From: Parietaria judaica
Taxonomy: Eukaryota > Streptophyta > Magnoliopsida > Rosales > Urticaceae
Direction of reading: 5' to 3'
Length of the DNA: 64,000 bases
NCBI GenBank assembly: GCA_954871525.1
Contig: OX940871.1
Coordinates: 21,017,086-21,081,085 of the forward strand
Shown one piece after another: positions 57,549 to 64,000 of this stretch. The position numbers were made by a program, and so were the translations under genes. Under the pieces are notes generated by a model. It ran no database searches. It saw only the letters and a list, made by a program, of their open reading frames with translations, and was not told where the DNA came from. Position 1 is the first letter of the stretch, and each line of letters begins with the position of its first letter.

Positions 57549-57700
57549 GATCTACCCCGATAGTCGGCACTTCTCTGCGGTTGTATTATGTTTCAAGAGC
57601 TGGGAAGTTCACCCGTTAAAGCAGTACGCGACTTAGGCTCAGAAAGTCGTGAGACAGTTCAGTCCATATTCGTTTTGGGCGTCAGATGCGTTAGAAAGAA
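57549..57700 (+). rRNA. Degraded plastid 23S rRNA gene fragment (nuclear insertion)
   Basis: TTGTATTATGTTTCAAGAGC, CCCGTTAAAGCAGTACGCGA, GTCGTGAGACAGTTCAGTCC and TTTTGGGCGTCAG line up in order with the late domain V/VI part of plastid 23S rRNA. The GTCCATAT phrase points to plastid rather than mitochondrial rRNA. Many changes look like C-to-T or G-to-A decay. It is a non-functional insertion; a 73-codon frame across it (57588-57809) is accidental. Confidence 0.7.
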
Positions 57701-57812
57701 AAGAAAAGAAAAGAAAAGAAAAACAAAACAATATGAAGAGCTTTCTATAATATTAGTCTATTCCTTCAAAAAATATAATAATAATATTTGTCCATTATTA
57801 AAAATATAATAA

Positions 57813-58836
57813 TGTGGAACGGAGCCTATCAGGCGGATCGTGATCTTATGAAAATTCCTCCAGGGCTTCCGCTTTTATGAATTATCTCACTTCTCTGAGC
57901 CTGAAAAAGGTAACACCCGTGGTCAGGGAAAACCTGATTCACCTCCGACGCTCAACATTAGTATAATATTTGAGGGGAGACGAGTATATCGGGGGTAGAG
58001 AGAGAGAGAGAACTCGAGTCGAGAGAGTTCGAATGAGTTCCCGTTTCAACTGAACTGAGCTTCTATTTATAATAGGGTCCAGGGGCCCGATCGCAGTAAA
58101 ATATTGTCCAGGGGGGGTCCCGGACAGTTTTATAATTGCATTTCAGTCCCTGGAAAAGATGGTCCGATCCCGGCCGTCCGCGCGAGATCGGACGGCCACC
58201 AAGCCCCCGAGGGGGGCCCGCCTTGTGTGAGATCGATGGGCAGGGTCAATCCCTGCCCTACACGTGGCCGCGGGGGCCCGCCCCAAGCAAGTGGGCAGGC
58301 GCTGCTTCCCGCGCGCTCTCATCAGGCCCATCGGGGCCCTTCGCTCGTCCTGCACGAGGACCGAGGCCCGCGCAGGGGCGTGTCCCGCTGATGGGACGCG
58401 GGAGCTCGGGGATCACGCCATGTGGCGTGATCGGGCGTGTGTTGCCCCCAAGTGGGGGGCTGAGGAGACCCCGGGTGGGGCCCGCGGGCTGGTGGCGGCG
58501 CAGGATGCCGCCACGTGGCGTGGCCCTGACAGCCGCCGCCCCTGTGGGTCCCGCGGGTGTTTCCTCGGCCGTTTTTGCTCCCGAGCGCGTTCCGTGTCCG
58601 TTTTTCCCAAATTTTATGTCGTTTTTGGGGTTTTTCATATTTTTACGAACATCGGGACACTTTGTTTTTCGAAAACGGGCCTCCGGAGGGAATTTTGGGT
58701 TTTGAGATTTGATTTAATTAATTCATAATCTTTAATTAAAAGACTAATTGAATTAATTTAATTAACGGAAATAATTGAGATAATTTCCGTTCAATTAAAT
58801 TATTTTTGAAATCAATCCCGTTTTTTACCCGTAACA
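57813..58836 (-). repeat. 3' LTR of the Tat element (1024 bp)
   Basis: On the minus strand it begins TGTTACGGGTAAAAAACGGG and ends CCGTTCCACA. A minus-strand TATA-like box (ATTATAAATAGAAG) lies at about 58060-58074. The open frames within it (58104-58728, both strands) are products of GC-rich composition. Confidence 0.75.
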
Positions 58837-58854
58837 TTAACCCCCCAGTTTTAC
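58837..58854 (-). other. Polypurine tract next to the 3' LTR
   Basis: On the minus strand AAAACTGGGGGGTTAA directly precedes the LTR start. Confidence 0.75.
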
Positions 58855-59146
58855 GGAAGTCCGTGATTTCCGTGAAACTTCTATAAATTCGAGGTGGGCC
58901 CTTTCATTTTCTCATTTCCGAGGCAAGACGAGAACTGCGGTTTTACTCAAAGTAAGTCTTTCAGACCTGAGTAACTTTTTGTTTTGTTACCCTTTTCACG
59001 CACCATTTTTTCCGGAGTGTTGCGCTTTAAGCGGTCTTTGTCGCAGCTCGGTTTTTATAACATGCCTTTCGGATCGATTTTTGTAAAATTCGAGTGGAAG
59101 TCGAGTTGGTTCGAAAAAACCAACTCCGAACTTCTCTCTGACTCCC

Positions 59147-61300
59147 ATGGAGAGCCAGACCGACGCCACCGCCGCCCAGCCAGCGTCCACCGTCGCTGGA
59201 GAAGATCCTCGTCGGGGTCGCCCGAGTCCGGCGAGGCCAGCGGAGGAGGAGGGCAGCGGTGGCTGCGAGGAGGAGCAGGGAGCCGCGGGCTCGCCTGCGC
59301 GGGCGATTGGCGAGGTCGGCCAAGCCCTAGGCGGCGCCGCGCGGCTCGCCGTCGACGGAGGAGGGCCCCTCGAGGTCCGGGGGGCCGCTGCGAGCTCGTC
59401 GGTGCCGGTGGCACTTGGTGGCGAGGCCGATGGAGAGCGGGCGGAGTTGCACCTCCCGCGGGTTCCAGGCGAGGTCGGGCTCGCTCTCACTGGCGCGGAG
59501 GAGCCCGCCGTTGCCGGAGGCGGTCCGCACGAGGCTCGGGGGGTCCGGGCGATCTCGTCTGTGCGGTCGCCTGGTGTCGAGGCGGCCGGGGGCGGCCTGG
59601 CTGGGCCGAGCCCCTCGCGCGGGTCGCGCGAGTCCGAGCTCGCCCTTGTCGGAGCGGATCTCGCTGCTGCGGCTGGCGCGAGGTCCTTCGAGGGTCGAGG
59701 GGTTCCGGCGACCCCGTCTGCGGGTTCGCCGCCCGCGTTCGCTGTCGGGGGAAGTCGGGCGGCGTCGGCCCCCTCGCTGGTTTCCGACGGGGCCGACGAA
59801 GGCATGGCAGGGCCTCCCTTCGCCGGAGTTGGCTCTGTCGTGATTTGGGAGGCCCGGGCGATCCGGTCGGGAGCGGCGAGGAGTCGCTCCGAGGCTGGAG
59901 GCGGCGAGGGGGCCCCGGGGGCCCCGAGCGGTTCCGATGAGGGCGAGGCCGCCCGTGGTGGGACCCGATGGTCCTTTCCCGTCGATGTCCGTCTCCCCGA
60001 GGTCCGGGGAGGTGGCGTGACTTGGTCCGTGGTGTGGCCACCCTCCGGGAGGGTGGCCGGTGGTCACGGTGCCGAGGTTCCCTCTTCGGGAGCCGTCGGT
60101 CCCGCCGGGTTCCTCGTGGGCCCAAATTTTTTCAGTTTGGGTTCGGGGCAGGTTTCCGTTAGTGAGGGCGCGTTGATTCTGTTCCCTCCTTTTTCAGGTG
60201 GGGTCCGCGCCTTAATTCTTGGCCCGGGTGCGGGATTAGAATTTTCTGCTCCGGAAATATCCCGGGATTTTTCAGTTTCCGGGTGGGCCAGGCCCTTGGT
60301 GCCAGCCTCTTCGGCTGGCGCTGGCGGGCCATCTTCTTCTCCTCTTGGCGGGGTTCCGAGAGGGCATTCTTTATTGTTGTCTCCGGTGGTGGAGCCGGAT
60401 ACCCGCTTGGTTGTTGCAGGTACCCACCCCGTGGCCGTTGGCGCGAGCGGATCGCGTCATAGAGCCGTCATAGCAGGTGAGTCATGTCCGATTTTCCATC
60501 GGAATGCGGGGAGGCGGGTTGATCCTGATCAGGAGGCTCCCACCCGGTTTTGGTTTGACCCGCCTTTGGATTGTTCGGATATCGATGTTCCGAGCGTCGT
60601 TTCCCCTGATGACCTGGCGGAATTCTATCGGGATGAGGAGCTGGTCCCTGTCGAGGGCGTTTGTGCGCCATCGGAGGGTTCATTGCCCAGCTGTCCCCCT
60701 GACGGGATGGTGGCGGTGCCTTTGGAGAGCATTCGCCTTGGGTTTACCCTCCCAATCCCTCCATTGCTGGAGGAGATTTTGATCCGCATCGGCTTGCATC
60801 CGATCCAGCTTGGGCCGGATGCTTGCCGATTTATTGCCGGGTGTTACTCGATGTGGCGGGAGGAACGTGGTCGCGCCCTTTCGGCCGACCAACTTTTTCA
60901 GTTCTTCATGCTCCGCCTCTATTGGGGTACGCGGGGTCTCGAAAACTGGTGTGTCCTTGATTCTGATCAGGGCGTTGGCGTTGCTGGCCTTCATCAGTAT
61001 TCGGACCCCGACTGGCATAGTCGTTGGGTGTGGGTCCCGTGTGGTCTTTTGGGGTCTGTTCCCCGGCGCCTAGTTCCGCCTCCGCCTCGTTCCCGTCCGT
61101 CTTTCGGGAGTTTTGACTTCGGCAGCCTTTTCATGGCAAGGTTGTTAACTCCCGAGTATTTCGCTCCGTTTCTGGAGCGGTCGGCGTGGGTTTCGTCGGG
61201 GTGGATTCCGGCCAATCGTTTGTTGGTACCGCGCTGGGCTTCTTTGGAGGGGCCCCAGTCTTTTCACGGTTTCTTTTTCACTTTGATGGTTGCCTTGTAA
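59147..61300 (+). CDS. Tat element antisense ORF, part 1 (PF04195-like 'putative gypsy type transposon' domain)
   Basis: An uninterrupted 717-codon frame antisense to the element's pol, starting MESQTDATAAQ. Residues about 1-420 are low-complexity Ala/Gly/Pro/Arg-rich. The C-terminal part is ordered: DPDQEAPTRFWFDPP, FYRDEELVPVEG, and the region VPLESIRLGFTLPIPPLLEE through GPDACRFIAGCYSMWRE and FFMLRLYWGT, which resembles the plant-specific domain annotated as putative gypsy-type transposon (PF04195). Function is unknown. Alternative-frame ORFs of 100-318 codons over the GC-rich half are shadows. The frame may continue through splicing into the next ORF, but no donor in the right phase is visible. 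Confidence 0.7.
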   Translation: MESQTDATAAQPASTVAGEDPRRGRPSPARPAEEEGSGGCEEEQGAAGSPARAIGEVGQALGGAARLAVDGGGPLEVRGAAASSSVPVALGGEADGERAELHLPRVPGEVGLALTGAEEPAVAGGGPHEARGVRAISSVRSPGVEAAGGGLAGPSPSRGSRESELALVGADLAAAAGARSFEGRGVPATPSAGSPPAFAVGGSRAASAPSLVSDGADEGMAGPPFAGVGSVVIWEARAIRSGAARSRSEAGGGEGAPGAPSGSDEGEAARGGTRWSFPVDVRLPEVRGGGVTWSVVWPPSGRVAGGHGAEVPSSGAVGPAGFLVGPNFFSLGSGQVSVSEGALILFPPFSGGVRALILGPGAGLEFSAPEISRDFSVSGWARPLVPASSAGAGGPSSSPLGGVPRGHSLLLSPVVEPDTRLVVAGTHPVAVGASGSRHRAVIAGESCPIFHRNAGRRVDPDQEAPTRFWFDPPLDCSDIDVPSVVSPDDLAEFYRDEELVPVEGVCAPSEGSLPSCPPDGMVAVPLESIRLGFTLPIPPLLEEILIRIGLHPIQLGPDACRFIAGCYSMWREERGRALSADQLFQFFMLRLYWGTRGLENWCVLDSDQGVGVAGLHQYSDPDWHSRWVWVPCGLLGSVPRRLVPPPPRSRPSFGSFDFGSLFMARLLTPEYFAPFLERSAWVSSGWIPANRLLVPRWASLEGPQSFHGFFFTLMVAL

Positions 61301-61343
61301 CTTGATTCGTCTTGCTTCTAACTCTGTCTTTGCTTTTTGCAGG

Positions 61344-62327
61344 TATGGCTGGAGAAGACAACACGGGCGACTCCGGGAGGACTGTCTCTGAGGTTTTGGT
61401 GCGCCGAACCCGTCGACCGGCGCGGGCCGCTGGAGATGACGAGGAGCGACGTCGGGTGAGGGGGACCCATTCACGGGGGAAGGCCCCGAGTACTACTGTG
61501 GGTGCGTCGTCGTCGCATGCGGCGGTTCACGAGCCGTCCGTTTTTTACTACGCTCCTCCATTTGGGGAGCTTGGCGTGGCCAGGCAGGCCCTGCCCCCGG
61601 TATTTTCTGCTTCTCTGTACAACTTGTTCAGTTGCTCCTATCTTTTTGTTTTGGCTCATCCTCCTATGTCTTTTCGCAGGTACCCTCGGTGTTTCCTCCC
61701 AGCGGCTCCGAGTTTCCGGTTCCACCTCGAGATCTCCAGGTGGATGCCGTGTATATGCACGAGATAGCCTCTCTTTGTGCCCGGAACGCTTCCCTGGAAC
61801 GCGAGAACCAGGAGTATAGGTCCAGGGCCGAGATCTCACAGGGCGGGATGACAACTGCTCTCCGTTTGCTTCATGAGGCTCAGGAGACTCGGGAGCGCTT
61901 GGCGGGCCAGCTGGCTCGCGGCTCCGTGGAGTATCATCGGACGGCTTCCGCGCTTGTCTCAACGCGGAGTCGCATTGCCGCACTGGAGGCCGATCTTCGG
62001 GATGCGCGGAGTAGCATGTCGTAGGTTGCAGATACCCGTTTCTGGGAGGGCTTCGTCTCCGTCTTCATCTCCTTGGCGATGTCCAACCAAGGAGTCCTGC
62101 TCTCTGTTGCCTTCTTGACGGAGCAGTACCAGCTTCCTGCTCATGTTAGGGCGACACTGGAGCCTTATGTGGCGGCGATTCCGGCTCCTCCACCGGCGGT
62201 CCATCCCGACCCTCTGGCAGTGCTGGCGGGATTTGGTGATCCGGCCGCTGGCTATATAGGTGCTTATGATGCCACCGGTAGTAGCACGGGCGACTTCCCG
62301 CACTTCCGGGGCCATGGAGAGGAGTAG
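61344..62327 (+). pseudogene. Tat element antisense ORF, part 2 (coiled coil), one in-frame stop
   Basis: Likely exons 61344-61599 and 61680-62327, with an 80-base GTATTT...CAG intron. The first starts MAGEDNTGDSGRT and is charged. The second starts VPSVFPPSGSEFPVPP and contains a predicted coiled coil (ASLCARNASLERENQEYRS through RIAALEADLRDARS). A single TAG at 62022-62024 stops the frame, which then continues open in the same frame to 62327. Whether this stop is a mutation or natural is unknown. Confidence 0.5.
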
Positions 62328-63378
62328 CGCATTTCTTTGTACTCTTTCTTTCAGAGTTTTGTATTCTCCACCGCCTGTGGTGGGGTTTTGACTGACGCCT
62401 TCTGGGCATGGCTTGTACATATTTGACTTTAGTTGCCACTTCGTATATCACGTCCCCGTGTGCCTCGATTGAGGTCGCGCCGGCTTTGTTTTGTTGTTCA
62501 CGTTGGTTTCCGCTTTTCTCGGTTTTATCCCTTCTTTCTTTTGCTGCAGGTACCTACTATCCCAGGCGGTTCGGCTCAGTTTCCGTTTCTTACACCGGTG
62601 GTGATCCTGATGTATCTGACGTACTTCGCGCCTTTCGAGATAGGTTTTTCGACCCCCCGAGCTTTGTTGAGCTTTCTCCGGGGTGGTCTTTTTCCTGCTT
62701 TCTGCCAGAGTTGTGTCTCCGGCTTTGTTCTTAGATGCCTGAGCAGGTAGGATTGGGGTCCTGGTCTTGCCAGGGTTTTGTGCCGTGAGGCCGCTTGTGA
62801 GGCGTTTGGCTTCCCGAAGTTGGCGCCTGGGAGGGCGGCTTACTGTCTCGGGTGCCGAGGTCAGCGCCCGGGAGGGCGGCTTACGGTTTCGGACTTTGGT
62901 TGCCTGAATAAGCGGGACCGAGGTCCGAGCTTTGCTAGGGCTTTCCTCTTTTTTTTTTTTTATATATATGTCTCTTTGCCTATTCCGTTAACCCCCCAGT
63001 TTTTGAGTAATCTGTTAGGGTTGAGAAAAAACTATACAAGTAGAGACATATGTGATAGTCGAAATGACAATTTTCTATTGATTTGGCACTTCTTGTGGTG
63101 CCTTCTTTTACATAGATTGGTACATCGGAGCTATTTCCGGACCGATTGGGGTTTTCTGTGGCGGAGACGATGGTATCGAGCGTGTTCCCTGCGAGCTTTT
63201 CTGCTTGTGTTGGAGCCTTTTGTTTTTGTTTTTTCTTAGCCTCAACCTGGATCGGAACATTCCAGGGAAGATTTTCCCTAGACTGGCCGGGCTCCCGGTT
63301 GTTGCTTAGTTTGTTTGGCTCCGTACTTCGCAGGTTTCTTGCTCCGGGTGTACGACTCGTTTCTCGTCTCGTGCCGGT
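62328..63378. other. Tat element 3' spacer, including a second polypurine-like tract
   Basis: No gene is supported; plus-strand frames of about 100-150 codons have no recognised domain. On the minus strand AAAAACTGGGGGGTTAACGG at about 62986-63005 nearly repeats the PPT beside the LTR. GGGAGGGCGGCTTAC occurs twice (about 62830 and 62872). Confidence 0.5.
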
Positions 63379-64000
63379 TTACTGGTAGTATTGCTTCAAA
63401 TGTTCGACGTTCCAGGGACGGGGAATCTCCTTACCCCCCATCTCTTCCAGTCGATAAGTTCCGTCTCTGATGACCTCGGTGACGTGGTAGGGACCTTCCC
63501 AGGTAGGTCCCAGGACTTCGGTTCCCTGGACTTGCGTGTTCTGTCCCACTTTCCTGAGGACAAGGCTGCCTTCAAGAAAGCGTCTTGCCTTGACTTTCGA
63601 ATTGTAGTATCGCTCTACAATTCGCTTTTGGGCCGCTAGGCGGGTGTAGGCGTCGTTTCTCTTTTCTTCAAGGAGGTCAAGCTCGGCTCTTAGTGCTTCT
63701 GAGTTTTGTTCCGGGTCGTAGAGTTCGACCCGTGGTGATGGCACTGTGATCTCCGCGGGGATGACCGCCTCGACGCCATACGTTAGAGCGAATGGAGTTT
63801 CGCCCGTTGCGTTTCTGGCGGTGGTGCGGTATGCCCAGAGCACGGCTGGCATTTCTTCGGCCCATTTCCCTTTCTTCTCGTCAAGTTTCTTTTTCAGGAT
63901 TGCCTTGATATCCTTGTTGACTGACTCGACTTGGCCGTTGGCTTGTGGGTAGACTGGGGAGGAATAAGTGTTGTTTATTCCGAGGTCTTGACAGAACGAT
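63379..64000 (-). CDS. Tat-lineage integrase, C-terminal part (partial at window edge)
   Basis: The minus-strand frame is open from the window edge to the stop at 63379-63381. It includes the integrase core end (YPQANGQVESVNKDIKAIL, LWAYRTTARNATGETPFAL, YGVEAVIPAEI) with the Glu of the DDE triad in the QVES segment. The C-terminal region (GSLVLRKVG, GPTWEGPYHVTEV, HLKQYYQ) follows. No frame breaks are seen in this part. The Asp residues and upstream pol lie outside the window. Confidence 0.9.
   Translation of the reverse strand, partial: SFCQDLGINNTYSSPVYPQANGQVESVNKDIKAILKKKLDEKKGKWAEEMPAVLWAYRTTARNATGETPFALTYGVEAVIPAEITVPSPRVELYDPEQNSEALRAELDLLEEKRNDAYTRLAAQKRIVERYYNSKVKARRFLEGSLVLRKVGQNTQVQGTEVLGPTWEGPYHVTEVIRDGTYRLEEMGGKEIPRPWNVEHLKQYYQ

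Larger units (their letters stand above)
57813..64000 (-). mobile_element. Tat-lineage Ty3/gypsy retrotransposon, 3' half, runs off the window
   Basis: The element is on the minus strand: 3' LTR at the left (57813-58836), PPT, a 3' region of over 4 kb with ORFs on the opposite (plus) strand, then the integrase end at 63379-64000. A long antisense ORF region between pol and the 3' LTR is known for Tat-type elements such as Retand and Grande. The 5' part and 5' LTR lie beyond 64000. It is markedly GC-rich compared with the flanks. Confidence 0.85.

Noticed and set aside
58104..58728. ORFs of 95-189 codons on both strands
   Set aside because: Within the Tat LTR; GC-rich composition depletes stop codons in all frames.
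58984..60125. ORFs up to 318 codons in frames other than the 717-codon one
   Set aside because: Shadow frames of Ala/Arg/Pro-rich GC-rich sequence; no ordered domain.

Overview
The window is nuclear DNA from a eudicot plant. It is AT-rich, its genes are split by GT-AG introns, and it is packed with plant-type transposable elements. By eye I support six protein genes. They are a bHLH transcription factor (3511-5323, +, 7 exons), a GT29 sialyltransferase-like protein (25020-28216, +, 12 exons), an intronless SAM-domain protein (32791-33774, +), the LCB2 subunit of serine palmitoyltransferase (34733-38981, -, 12 exons), and two small paralogous genes for putative secreted peptides (43907-44739 and 53610-55308, +, two exons each). 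I worked out exon boundaries from splice sites and reading-frame continuity. There is no transcript evidence.

Layout. 1-3400: LTR-like remnant with a duplicated promoter block, then a hAT-like element. 3400-5900: bHLH gene. 5900-24800: gene-poor, with several elements whose target-site duplications (TSDs) can be read directly: hAT elements (8-bp TSD), Mutator-like foldbacks (9-bp TSD), and a 3.16-kb Helitron that carries a piece of a SNF2-ATPase gene. 24800-39000: a gene cluster in the order SIA2-like, SAM, LCB2, interrupted by a SINE, a hAT-like element and a small LTR-element derivative containing a 14-bp minisatellite. 41900-57500: the peptide-gene region, split by a young but defective Ty3/gypsy chromodomain element (45189 to about 52453). 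57500-64000: a plastid 23S rRNA fragment, then the 3' half of a GC-rich Tat-lineage Ty3/gypsy element on the minus strand (3' LTR, antisense ORFs, end of the integrase), which runs off the right edge.

How the genes relate. LCB2 makes sphingoid bases in the ER, and the GT29 protein is a Golgi glycosyltransferase. From memory, this gene order resembles Arabidopsis chromosome 3 (LCB2b, SAM-domain gene, SIA2), so it looks like conserved ancestral linkage rather than an operon-like unit. The LCB2 copy is odd. Its usual stop position reads as a sense codon, adding 23 residues with a hydrophobic stretch, and a conserved motif has lost its arginine. The two peptide genes share a signal peptide and an identical 12-residue C-terminus that I cannot assign to a named family. 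They are the best candidate here for something undescribed.
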